Assembly (NCBI GenBank): GCA_029964075.1
Contig: CM057135.1
Coordinates: 11,434,863 to 11,498,862, forward strand
Length of the DNA: 64,000 bases
DNA from: Patiria pectinifera
Lineage: Eukaryota; Echinodermata; Asteroidea; Valvatida; Asterinidae
Direction: 5' to 3'
A model generated the notes under the pieces. It searched no databases. It saw only the letters and a list, made by a program, of their open reading frames with translations, and had not been told where the DNA came from. The position numbers were made by a program, and so were the translations under genes. Each line of letters opens with the position of its first letter. The stretch's first letter is position 1. Positions 35,669-43,961 of the stretch are shown piece by piece.

Positions 35669-36289
35669 CTAAACTGAAGAATTACTTCGAAGTGCCTGTC
35701 GGTCAAAAGAAAAGGATCTACACATTTCAGAAAACCATCGCTGTTTTAGTTTTGAATCGCCGTGTAGACCATCATACAGATGAGCGAAATGGTTCCTTAT
35801 AACGCTTGTGGTTTTTCCACGGTGAGTTCTCTTTGCGCTCTTCCGAACTGAATTATGCCAGGATAACGTTCTTAAGCTAACACCTTGTTGCTTGACTTGG
35901 TTGTGATTTATGATTCGACTATTTACATCGTCTAACGTGGCATCAAGTTCGCGTTGTAAAGAACGAAGTTCGTCTTCAGAAAGAATTGGTATTGCGAGTT
36001 TCTTACTCGACTGAAATTTGGCAAATGAAACAGGTGGAATTGTCGCAAATGCAACGTAAGTGTTGGGTCGTGCAGTTAAAATCGCCTCCTTAAAATTAAG
36101 CAGTTCGTAAAATAAACTGTCGGCAGTATGCTGGGAAGGCTTAAGTACTCTTCTATCGCGAGTTGTATCATAAACAAAAGTTGTTACATCATTAATTCCT
36201 GCGGCTAATCTGACTATCACTTGGTCGGATTGATTGTAAGTATGAAGTTTCCGGACAACTGGACCTACAAGATTATAAATTTTAGCACC
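35669..36289 (-). pseudogene. SGNH-hydrolase-like ORF, part downstream of the Polinton
   Basis: The frame carries VIVRLAAGINDVTTFVYD, whose G-x-N-D is block III of SGNH/GDSL hydrolases, then a region with YVAFATIPPVSFAKF. It lies directly upstream of gag on the same strand. Esterase-like domains are known from the ORF1 of some CR1-type LINEs, but before gag in an LTR element this is unusual. The substrate is unknown. The Polinton insertion separates it from the start of the same ORF near 52.9 kb. Confidence 0.55.
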
Positions 36290-36290
36290 G

Positions 36291-36548
36291 AGTAGGTATT
36301 AGTGGGGGATTCCAGACATTGCCATAGGTCTGGGGGTAGTACAGGGCCAATGGGGAGAAGCCAGGGTACCAGACTTTACCCCCTCCCCCCGTCTCTGCCC
36401 CTCCCATTGTACCCATCCCTTTCCAATGATCCCCGCCCCCAAATAGATCCCTCTCCCAATATATATGTCTCCCTCCCCAAATATATCTCCCCTCTAGCTC
36501 CCCAAATATATCTCTTCTCTCTCCGAGTTGTTATATTATAAGTGGGGG
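36291..36548. repeat. Left terminal inverted repeat of the Polinton
   Basis: Begins AGTAGGTATTAGTGGGGGAT and is very C-rich on the plus strand after position 36365 (CTCCCC and CCAAATATAT words). It matches the reverse complement of 52627-52882 with only a handful of differences. Confidence 0.95.
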
Positions 36549-36641
36549 GTACGGCGACAAACCCCATATCTCCCTCTGTCTAGGCATCTCCCTCTGTCTA
36601 TTTTAAAAACTTTATTTAAACAAATAAATCATTTTTAATAA

Positions 36642-37115
36642 ATGAACCTCGAGCTATCTAATAAAACAGATCAGTGCGATCATCATATAATCATCGAGAA
36701 TGGTTTTTTAGTTTGTGAAACGTGCGGTGAAATAGTTTCACGTTACTTTGATTTTTCGGCAGAAAATGCGCAAGAAGATCGTATCAATTGGTCAACTTTA
36801 AAAAGAAACAAAAGAAAAACTGTGGAGAAACTTATATTTTCTGTTTGTCCAGAGCAAGACTCAGAAGATGTCCAAGAAACAATCAATAAATATAACGAGC
36901 TCGTTAATTACAAAACATTGAGGGGAAACGGATGCGTAAAACGGTCGTTAATAGCGGCGTGTTATCATCACGTCGTTGGATGGAACAAAGAACGAGTTAA
37001 AGATTTATTTAAAGTGACTCAAAATCAATTTAATAAAGCCCTAAAAAGATACGATGACCACTACAATAAAGGCGGGGCCGAGGGTGTTGCCCTAAGAGGT
37101 GAAATAGAGGTATAA
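36642..37115 (+). CDS. TFIIB-like zinc-ribbon/cyclin protein of the Polinton
   Basis: The first gene after the left inverted repeat encodes 157 residues. Residues 13-33 form a zinc ribbon of TFIIB type (CDHH, then CETCGEIV; spacing C-x2-H-x13-C-x2-C). Residues about 92-144 resemble one cyclin repeat, with YKTLRGNGCVKRSLIAACYH matching the well-conserved LRG..ndaI.aACly region of TFIIB. Cellular TFIIB has two cyclin repeats and about 300 residues, so this is a short form. TFIIB-like factors occur in large DNA viruses. A role in directing RNA polymerase to the element's own promoters is inference. The frame is open, and an AT-rich leader (TTTTTAATAA) precedes the start. Confidence 0.7.
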   Translation: MNLELSNKTDQCDHHIIIENGFLVCETCGEIVSRYFDFSAENAQEDRINWSTLKRNKRKTVEKLIFSVCPEQDSEDVQETINKYNELVNYKTLRGNGCVKRSLIAACYHHVVGWNKERVKDLFKVTQNQFNKALKRYDDHYNKGGAEGVALRGEIEV

Positions 37116-37143
37116 CTCGGCGGATCGCTTTCATAATGTTTAT

Positions 37144-37800
37144 TTACCGAGAATTTGAACTTGTAAGTTTTTCGATAAGAGATTTTTTTTCTTTTGCCAG
37201 CCGTTCGTCTACCCGTTTTTTAACTTCTTTTTCAAAGTCTCTATCGTTTTTAATTTTTTGAAGCTTTGTGCTGGTCTTTGTTCTAATTTTTTGCTTAAGC
37301 TCGTTAAATTTTGCGAGCTCTCTCGTAATCAATAAAAACTCTTCGTGCGATATATCTCCGTCGTTGATGGCTTGAGACACGTATTCTTCAATCGTGTTAA
37401 GTTTGGAGTCTGCTAATATTTTAATCTGGTCGTGCTTTTTCAGCTTGGCGGATAATCGCTTAGACGTGATTCTAAGCAGAATATCTACACCAAAAGCGCC
37501 TATAAACGTTCCTTCTAGCACCAATCCAATGGGGGCTGATATAACACCCAAGAGAGCGGGAATACTGACAGCCCCCGCTATAGCCCCCAATCCTTCTAAT
37601 CCTATCTCTACGTAATGAATAGTGTCGATCATTCTCTTTATTTTTTTATAAGTGCGCTCACGGTGGTCTCTCTCTTTCAAGATTAAAGATCGAATCTCTT
37701 CAATCTTTTTAAGTCTGAACACTTTTGTTTCTTCGTTACTACGTAATTGGAGTACATCTCCAGAAATATCGGGGTATAACGCCTTACCATCTACACTCAT
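37144..37800 (-). CDS. Polinton membrane protein with coiled-coil flanks
   Basis: 218 residues. A charged N-terminal part is followed by a glycine-rich hydrophobic segment (about residues 68-108, GLGAIAGAVSIPALLGVISAP and on) and a long charged helical C-terminus (KLKKHDQIKILADSKLNTIEEYV; EEFLLITRELAKFNELKQKI). Similar proteins recur in Polintons/adintoviruses of aquatic invertebrates, with no proven function. It is convergent with the TFIIB-like gene, 28 bases apart. The promoter motif GTTTTTAATATA (plus strand) starts immediately before its ATG. Confidence 0.7.
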   Translation of the reverse strand: MSVDGKALYPDISGDVLQLRSNEETKVFRLKKIEEIRSLILKERDHRERTYKKIKRMIDTIHYVEIGLEGLGAIAGAVSIPALLGVISAPIGLVLEGTFIGAFGVDILLRITSKRLSAKLKKHDQIKILADSKLNTIEEYVSQAINDGDISHEEFLLITRELAKFNELKQKIRTKTSTKLQKIKNDRDFEKEVKKRVDERLAKEKKSLIEKLTSSNSR

Positions 37801-37812
37801 GTTTTTAATATA
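37801..37812 (-). promoter_or_regulatory. Polinton promoter-like motif TATATTAAAAAC
   Basis: Read on the minus strand, TATATTAAAAAC directly precedes the ATG of the 218-residue gene. The identical 12 bases stand before the gene at 42070. Such a short leader suggests a virus-style start. Confidence 0.6.
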
Positions 37813-37826
37813 AAAAGATTTTAAAA

Positions 37827-39008
37827 TTAAAAGATCTCCAACTCGATAATGATACCCTCACCCTTATTGTTGAATACCTGTCCTTTTTCACCGCTGATAG
37901 AAAATGTCAGTTTGTCGATTATACCGTTTTTAAGTTTTTTGAAATCCTCGACTCTATCAGGCTCGGGTTTGTGCGTACCCACGGGTACGATTTTCAAGAT
38001 GTCAGAAGGACGACCATTAAAAAAGTTTTCACTCGTACTTAATTGCGGGCAGCGAATAAACAAAAATTTAAACGGATTAACGTCGTAATACCCCGTGTAC
38101 ACCACTTTGGGTACCAGTCTTCCTTTGGGTAAATTGAGTAATCGAGATACTTCTCTGTTCAAGCGCAATTTGAGATTTACGTCGGTTATCACCAACGTCA
38201 CCTTTTTAGATTCTCTAAATACTCGAAAACTTACCCCGGGTATAGAATTTAAAATGAAATCGAACCAATCGACGTCGTACCACCCCGGTGGTATGATGAC
38301 CGAACCGATACTTCCGAGTGGCAACGGCTCTAAATGACTCGGAGGAATAAAATCGAAATCATCACCCGTCACGATAAGACTTCCTCTTATAATCACTCCT
38401 GCTTCTCTACTATCTCTCAACTCGCTCAACTCGCTCGCACCCATTTCTCCTTCAATAAACTTTAAAGCCAATTCCTCACCTTTAAAGCTTTTTTTTTTAA
38501 TAACAAATAATATTCTTACTAAAGATTGAAGCGTATTAAGTTCTAATTCAGTTTTTGTTATTTCTGAATTCATGGCGGCTAAAATCAACCCTCGCCGTTC
38601 AGCTATAATAGCTCTTTTTCTTTTGTTTGCTTCTAAAACGGATTCTAGTCTATCGTCTTCGTACGCTTTTATAAGATCGTTTATAGTTTTTTGTAAAACA
38701 TTTTCATCGTTAAATAAATAGTGGTATGGTATATCGGGTAACAATCGCTCTATAAAATCTCTATCCGGCGTTGTTATGTGTACATCTGAAAGAAACTCCG
38801 CGGGTATGAGGGGAGGTTTATCCGTGGTAAACGCGGGTCTCCCATCTATTTGCGTAAACCAATCAATCTCCGTGGCGCTGGAAATATTAAAATATCCGGC
38901 GTTAAACAACACCCTTTTTACGCGTATAGATTTTTGACCGTTTAAATTATCTACGACGTCTTCTAATTTAAACGTCTGCTCATTTTGAAACAAGTGAAAC
39001 GAATGCAT
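37827..39008 (-). CDS. Putative minor capsid or fibre-like protein of the Polinton
   Basis: 393 residues. The C-terminal half carries features common to a structural protein of adintovirus-like elements: SVIIPPGWYDVDWFDFILNS, SFRVFRESKKVTLVI, a LNLPKGRL-type block, RPSDILKIVPVG and a final FSISGEKGQVFNNKGEGIII-type segment. A helical stretch (about residues 115-190) precedes it. In related elements this protein is taken to sit on the virion, possibly as penton or attachment protein. I infer the same here from pattern memory only. It is divergent from the next gene, with 41 bases between the two starts holding a shared TATATTAAA motif. Confidence 0.55.
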   Translation of the reverse strand: MHSFHLFQNEQTFKLEDVVDNLNGQKSIRVKRVLFNAGYFNISSATEIDWFTQIDGRPAFTTDKPPLIPAEFLSDVHITTPDRDFIERLLPDIPYHYLFNDENVLQKTINDLIKAYEDDRLESVLEANKRKRAIIAERRGLILAAMNSEITKTELELNTLQSLVRILFVIKKKSFKGEELALKFIEGEMGASELSELRDSREAGVIIRGSLIVTGDDFDFIPPSHLEPLPLGSIGSVIIPPGWYDVDWFDFILNSIPGVSFRVFRESKKVTLVITDVNLKLRLNREVSRLLNLPKGRLVPKVVYTGYYDVNPFKFLFIRCPQLSTSENFFNGRPSDILKIVPVGTHKPEPDRVEDFKKLKNGIIDKLTFSISGEKGQVFNNKGEGIIIELEIF

Positions 39009-39025
39009 TTATTTTAAAGTCTTTT

Positions 39026-39036
39026 TATATTAAAAC
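39026..39036. promoter_or_regulatory. Shared promoter-like motif between divergent Polinton genes
   Basis: TATATTAAAAC lies midway in the 41-bp gap between the starts at 39008 (-) and 39050 (+). The core is near self-complementary (TTTATATTAAA), so one motif may serve both genes. Confidence 0.55.
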
Positions 39037-39049
39037 TGAAACTAAAATA

Positions 39050-40452
39050 ATGAGTGATTTTAAGTCGTTAAAAGGTCAGATACAATCGATAGCCGATCAG
39101 GTAACGAGACAAGTAAATCAAAATGTAGCCAAGGCAAACGAGCTAAAACATCAAGCTGCACCCCAAGCAAAGTTTTTAAACAGCACTAAACCCAGTGAAC
39201 TGGAGGTCATAGTTAATAATACCAACGGGTTTTTAACCATGTTTCCCGACTTAACCTCGGACTACAAATTGCCTCACGTTGAGACGGACGAGGATGTAGA
39301 TCGTTGGAAATCACACCCCATGTCGTTTTATCAAAATCAGTTAAATTTTGCAATCTACTGCGCTACTACGGGCTGCGGTATTGATTCGATCTTTTAAACT
39401 CGAGCAACCGTTACGTTTGGGCCATCTTTAACTTTCATTTATATTTTACGGTTAGAAAGATCCTGTACGACATTGCCGCTCCTTTACCGGGAGATGACGC
39501 ATTTAACGCTCTAGACAACAGTTATAATCACAGAGCATTTACCGATACCTGTTTGTTGTTTGGCATAGATCAAAACAAGTCTTTTAAACAGACGAGAGAC
39601 ACAAAATCTAACGGTTTAGGTACCTCATATATCTTTAATAAAGGCAAGTTTGTGGCGGTTGGTGAATATGATAAAGCACTACCCAACAAACCCAACGTTC
39701 TTTACGGCGGCTACCACGGTCTAGACAGTCCCAAAAAGAGTGGAAGCCTTTACGTTCCTTGGACGGTTATTTACATCGAACAAAATGAATCGGTACAAAA
39801 GGCTTGGTTAGATTTTATACCCAACACGAGTTCGTTTACCCCCGCAGGAATCATAAAGATCAACGAATCGATCAGATCTTACGTGTACGCTTTACTCGGT
39901 GCGCAGGCTCAAACAAAAACGAGCGTATTATCACCGGGAACCGGATTAGACGCTCAGAGACAATTTAACGTCATCGTTGAAGATATCATCAATGCAGCAG
40001 ACGACATGGAAACGAGTATCGATCAATTTCAAGACTCTTTGCAGTATGCCAGAACGCCTTTAAATTTTGTCGTGAAACCGGGGTTGTATTTAATTCCATC
40101 GGATATGAACTTGAGGGTTGGAACGCACGACGGCTATAACAACAATCTTCAAATCGCTACCCAGAGTATGAACACTGGTTTGGTGCCAGATTTAAACTCA
40201 CAACCTCAGCCGGACGACTCTTTTGATGACACCGATGATGTCGCGCCACCAACACCAACAGAGCCTATGACGAACGATGTTGTATCACCAACACCTGCAC
40301 CTACACCCTCACCAACACCAGCACCCTCACCTACAGTTTTAACCCAAGAGCCCACGAAACTACAAACTCACCAAGACGAAAAATTATCGTTGACGGTAGG
40401 AATGTTGGCTATCGTTGGTATGGGTATTTTGGCTTACGAGGCAACGCGATAA
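39050..40452 (+). pseudogene. Conserved Polinton gene of unknown function, broken
   Basis: The N-terminal part contains MSFYQNQLNFAIYCATTGCG, and later parts show GGYHGLDSPKKSGSLYVPWT and YVYALLGAQAQTKTSVLS. All are stretches I associate with a protein frequent in Polintons of marine invertebrates. The C-terminus has a Pro/Thr-rich linker (TPAPTPSPTPAPSPT) and a single membrane segment (LTVGMLAIVGMGILAY). A tail-anchored virion or membrane protein is possible. The gene is not intact. Confidence 0.6.
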
Positions 40453-40545
40453 GTCACACTCTAATCTCACAACACACGCAAATAAGCCTTACCAACTTTG
40501 CGCTGGTAAGGCTTTTATTTTGTTTAAACTTGATTACAACTATTA

Positions 40546-41805
40546 CTACCATCGTTTTTGCAGGTACGCAAACACCAAGGCTCCCACACCCAAAAACAAA
40601 GCCCACACGTGTTCGGCCAACCACGATACGGACTTACTCAGCGCGTTAAATATCCAACTGAGTACGCTGCCTATGATACCCGGCAGAGCACCCAACGCGC
40701 TCACTCCCAGTTTTTGAAGAGCAGATGCAAAATTAGCGAGTTGTTTTGAAATCCACTCTTTGATACCACCTTTTGGTGTTGGTGTTGGTGCAGGTGTTGG
40801 CGATGGCGCGGGTGGGGCACCTGCACCTCTCACGCTAGCGACGATGCTACTCACTATCGTGCTGATGGCTAAACTCAAAGCGGCTAAAATACTCACTACG
40901 GTCACACCTTGTTCTCTAAACAGAGTTCTAATCTTTTCTGCCAGAGTCGTGTCGTCGCCTAATATTTTATTAATCGTTTCTTTGATTCTAGCGATCTGAC
41001 TTTTGAGCCCTCGTTCGTTGGCTTTTGCGGCTTCTAATCTGGCGGATCTTTCAGCGTCTAAGTCGCTCAATTTATCGTTTAACTCTCGTCGTTCTTCTTC
41101 GCTGATCCTATGATCACCTAATTCATGTTCGGCATCAAATATCTCTTGGTCTAGTTCTGCGAGACGCGCTAAATTAAGTTCTAGGTTACCTCTCAACGTC
41201 TGAAGACTTTTGTCTAAACCCTGGAGTTCTCTGTAATTTAATCCTTCCGTTTGAGCCTCGGTGTCGCGTTGAAAATCTTCTATAATCTCGGTTACCTCAT
41301 CGGTGGCTCTGGGTAGTTCTGTCATGGGGATACTCTCGGGTTGTACTTTTTCGAGTTTATCTTTTAGTTTGGCAAGTAGTGTTGGTTTATAGTCAGCGAT
41401 TTTGAGGGTGTCGCGAATAAATGCGGTACCATATTTACTTTGTAAGGTACTTAATTTGTAATATATTTTTTGACCACCTCGTCTATAAGATAATGGTTCT
41501 CGACCTTTATATGTTTTAACGTATAGATTTTTGTCTTTACCAATTTCAAAATCGTTGGGGTCGATAAACACGGGGTCTATATTATTTTGTTTGTAAAATG
41601 AATCAACATCTTCTTTTATTAGTTCTATAGATAAACTGCTTATTGTACCCGTGTCGAGGACGCTTTCTGTGTCTACCGGTGGAAGTTGGGTATTATCAAA
41701 AGTATCGTCCCAATCCAGATTGGTCTCTTCTACATCATCATCATCTAAGTTAATGTCAGGTGGATCCTCGTATTCGGTGACATAGTCAAATCCTCCTTCA
41801 GCCAT
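40546..41805 (-). CDS. Polinton coiled-coil protein with membrane anchor
   Basis: 419 residues. The N-terminus is acidic (DDDDVEETNLDWDD). A compact part with YVKTYKGREPLSYRRGGQKI follows, then a long coiled coil (about residues 180-285, with ELDQEIFDAEHELGDHR). After that come a hydrophobic segment (VVSILAALSLAISTIVSSIV), a Pro/Thr linker (APSPTPAPTPTPKGG) and a final hydrophobic tail (VWALFLGVGALVFAYLQKRW). Function is unknown. It is convergent with the preceding gene, and both carry the same kind of Pro/Thr linker near a membrane segment. Confidence 0.65.
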   Translation of the reverse strand: MAEGGFDYVTEYEDPPDINLDDDDVEETNLDWDDTFDNTQLPPVDTESVLDTGTISSLSIELIKEDVDSFYKQNNIDPVFIDPNDFEIGKDKNLYVKTYKGREPLSYRRGGQKIYYKLSTLQSKYGTAFIRDTLKIADYKPTLLAKLKDKLEKVQPESIPMTELPRATDEVTEIIEDFQRDTEAQTEGLNYRELQGLDKSLQTLRGNLELNLARLAELDQEIFDAEHELGDHRISEEERRELNDKLSDLDAERSARLEAAKANERGLKSQIARIKETINKILGDDTTLAEKIRTLFREQGVTVVSILAALSLAISTIVSSIVASVRGAGAPPAPSPTPAPTPTPKGGIKEWISKQLANFASALQKLGVSALGALPGIIGSVLSWIFNALSKSVSWLAEHVWALFLGVGALVFAYLQKRW

Positions 41806-41827
41806 TTATTTAATACGCCTATTTAAA

Positions 41828-42070
41828 TTATGCCGTTTTCATGATACTGCCCGGTAGTATACCCTGGGTCACCAACCAATTTTGCGTGGCCAGAGCTCCA
41901 CTTATAATGCCCGTCAATTTACCCATATCTTCTACGCTTAGTTTGTTTAAATCCGGCGCTTTCATTTTGAGTAGTTTAGCTCCTACCATGGCGTATCCCA
42001 TCGAAAGACCCGATATGACGGCTCCGTGATAAATCGTATTTGCTATTCCGTTGGTGTCAAAGTTACTCAT
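41828..42070 (-). CDS. Small Polinton membrane protein, 80 aa
   Basis: Two hydrophobic stretches (about residues 13-32, GAVISGLSMGYAMVGAKLL, and 50-68) are separated by a short polar turn, so a small hairpin membrane protein is likely. It lies 22 bases before the 419-residue gene in a same-strand series. The motif GTTTTTAATATA (42072-42083 on plus) stands one base before its start codon, the same 12 bases as at 37801. Confidence 0.65.
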   Translation of the reverse strand: MSNFDTNGIANTIYHGAVISGLSMGYAMVGAKLLKMKAPDLNKLSVEDMGKLTGIISGALATQNWLVTQGILPGSIMKTA

Positions 42071-42071
42071 C

Positions 42072-42083
42072 GTTTTTAATATA
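42072..42083 (-). promoter_or_regulatory. Polinton promoter-like motif TATATTAAAAAC
   Basis: Exact repeat of the 12-base word at 37801-37812, one base before the start codon of the 80-residue membrane protein gene. Confidence 0.6.
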
Positions 42084-42102
42084 ACAATTTTTAAATTGAT
42101 GT

Positions 42103-42486
42103 TTATTCCATGTCTAGCGTTTTGGGGGCGCTGGGTGTAGTGGGTTGCGTGACTACCGGCACTGGCTGTACTACCGGCGCAGTTGCCTTACTTTTTAGTA
42201 CCAGCAGCCCCACCCCTATTATAGACGCTACAGCCCCCCACATCGCCCAAGAGTTGTAGTCTGGTGAGCTCGTAGCTTCGTCCGATGTTACGTTCATTTT
42301 TGCTAATTTTAATTTCATCTGTCTATTGTGCTCGGCTAAAGCTTTACCCTGCTGTATTCGTTTAGGATTTTTAGTCTTGGTCACTCTCGTTACCGTCGGT
42401 GATGTCGTTGTTTTTATCGGTGGGGGTGTCTCTGTCTCTGCTGGTTGAGCTGCAGGCGTTGCTGTCGCTGCTTTCTGATCTTCCAT
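42103..42486 (-). CDS. Small Polinton protein with one membrane segment, 127 aa
   Basis: The N-terminal 40 residues are Pro/Thr/Ala-rich (TPAAQPAETETPPPIKTTTS), followed by a basic stretch (RVTKTKNPKRIQQGKALAEH), a membrane segment (about residues 82-102, WAMWGAVASIIGVGLLVL) and a Val/Pro/Thr tail. Its first 116 bases overlap the end of the upstream gene in another frame, so the low-complexity N-terminus and the neighbour's low-complexity C-terminus are written in the same DNA. Function unknown. Confidence 0.55.
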   Translation of the reverse strand: MEDQKAATATPAAQPAETETPPPIKTTTSPTVTRVTKTKNPKRIQQGKALAEHNRQMKLKLAKMNVTSDEATSSPDYNSWAMWGAVASIIGVGLLVLKSKATAPVVQPVPVVTQPTTPSAPKTLDME

Positions 42487-42949
42487 TTATTATATTAGGT
42501 TTATTAAATTTCAAATGTTTTGTTGTGATAATCGTAGCAACTAGGGGTGATATTAAAGTTCCGTACTTGTAACAAACGTCGCTCAACATACCAGCCATAC
42601 TCGCGCTTATAATAGGATCAGAACTCAAGTCGTTGGTGAGTTCTTCTTCAGAATCTATAGTGACGTTATATCCTAAAACTTGTACGGGTGTAACAACAGC
42701 TAACACTCTCGAAAATAGACTTAAAGTGTATTTACCAACGGTTTTAACAATTTCATTTCCAAATTTAGTTTCGTACAGATGATACAGCTTGTCGAGTTCT
42801 TTACTGTCAAGAGCTTCGATATGTTTAACGGTGTATTCCTTTCCCAAGTACTTTCTAGAGTTTCCGGCTGCTACGACACCGCACAAACGATCTTTATGTT
42901 CTGCGTTGTGATCTTGTTCGTTCGTTAAAGTCAGTTTTAGGTCCTCCAT
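42371..42949 (-). CDS. Conserved Polinton protein of unknown function, 192 aa
   Basis: The middle part (IEALDSKELDKLYHLYETKF; NDLSSDPIISASMAGMLSDV; YKYGTLISPLVATIITTKH) is a pattern I associate with a small helical protein frequent in adintovirus-like elements. The last 35 residues are Ser/Asp/Asn-rich and overlap the next gene out of frame. No signal peptide is seen. It is not the adenain-type protease: no His..Cys catalytic pattern can be made out. Function is unknown. Confidence 0.6.
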   Translation of the reverse strand: MEDLKLTLTNEQDHNAEHKDRLCGVVAAGNSRKYLGKEYTVKHIEALDSKELDKLYHLYETKFGNEIVKTVGKYTLSLFSRVLAVVTPVQVLGYNVTIDSEEELTNDLSSDPIISASMAGMLSDVCYKYGTLISPLVATIITTKHLKFNKPNIINGRSESSDSNACSSTSRDRDTPTDKNNDITDGNESDQD

Positions 42950-43166
42950 TTAATTAGAAACGAATTTAATTTTGTTGTAGCTTTTGCAACCTTGTTACAA
43001 AAGCAAAGGTATTCGTAGGTGTAAAGCGATAAATTAAGTGATATGATGATAATAGCCAAAACTGCAAATACTCGAATATTGCTATCATTTACTAACAGCA
43101 AAATACATTTTGTTGACGTTTGTTGATTAACAAATTGTAATACATGTGTAGTTTGTTGAATAGGTT
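42950..43166. other. Polinton gap before the 22-bp array
   Basis: AT-rich, non-coding. It separates the 192-residue gene from the tandem array that follows the ATPase stop. Confidence 0.5.
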
Positions 43167-43363
43167 GCTACTCACCTAGCTATTAATTGTTACTCACCTA
43201 GCTATTAATTGTTACTCACCTAGCTATTAATTGTTACTCACCTAGCTATTAATTGTTACTCACCTAGCTATTAATTGTTACTCACCTAGCTATTAATTGT
43301 TACTCACCTAGCTATTAATTGTTACTCAACTAGCTATTAATTGTTACTCACCTAGCTATCAAG
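43167..43363. repeat. Tandem array, nine 22-bp units, after the ATPase gene
   Basis: The unit GTTACTCACCTAGCTATTAA TT is repeated nine times almost without change (CTCACC positions step by 22 from 43171). On the minus strand, which is the sense strand of the flanking genes, each unit but one contains AGGTGAGTA, a perfect 5' splice-site word. The ATPase stop codon (43352-43354) is formed within the last unit, so the array has expanded right up to the coding end. Confidence 0.95.
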
Positions 43364-43960
43364 TAGCTCGTAACTAACTGGAGGTTCGGTGTATACGACC
43401 AATTTACTATATTTCACATCTCTCAAACGTCGTTTTATATAATCTCGTTCTTCAATGGGTACGACGTCGTTTTCGTCTAACGCTTGATCAAACGATGTTT
43501 TATCTTTGCAGTAAAATAATGCCAACCAAGCCGTGTTTTCTCTATAATCTTTTAAAACGCTGTTGTACTTTTGGGTCAGTAACCAACAGCTGTGATTTAC
43601 GTGTCTTCCGCTAAATGCCATCTTGCTTAAAGCGCACGTCTTTTTACGATATTTAATCTCTTGATCCGAAGAGCAATCGTCCACGATAAACAACGTGGCA
43701 ACACCTTCGAATATTTTCCTGTAAAAATCGATCGCTTCGTTGAGCGTCATCTTGTACAATTCCGGATCGCAGAGGTATACCTCGGGATCTGCTTGAATCC
43801 ACTTTCTTTCGATGTACGTTTTGTTTTTAAATATGGTAGGGCAAATGATGACTATCGCCTCAAATGTGTTTTTATAATCTGACTCTAACAGATCCAAAAT
43901 CCATTTGGTTTTGCCCGAATTTGTTTTGCCGACGATCAAAGCGCAATGCGGTTGTGTCAT
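43352..43960 (-). CDS. Genome-packaging ATPase (FtsK/HerA, A32-like) of the Polinton
   Basis: 202 residues, near the usual length of short Polinton packaging ATPases. The Walker A motif GKTNSGKT is at residues 11-18. Walker B LFIVDD is at 90-95 after a hydrophobic strand, and a conserved SKMAFSGRHVNHSCWLLTQKY block (about 108-128) carries the polar sensor residues of the A32 group. It would pump DNA into the virion. It starts one base after the capsid gene's stop, so the two are probably expressed together. The frame is open. The fit to the family is strong. Confidence 0.9.
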   Translation of the reverse strand: MTQPHCALIVGKTNSGKTKWILDLLESDYKNTFEAIVIICPTIFKNKTYIERKWIQADPEVYLCDPELYKMTLNEAIDFYRKIFEGVATLFIVDDCSSDQEIKYRKKTCALSKMAFSGRHVNHSCWLLTQKYNSVLKDYRENTAWLALFYCKDKTSFDQALDENDVVPIEERDYIKRRLRDVKYSKLVVYTEPPVSYELLDS

Positions 43961-43961
43961 T

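Noticed and set aside
43167-43363. CRISPR-like array
   Set aside because: Units are contiguous 22-mers without spacers, in a eukaryotic element; it is a plain tandem array.
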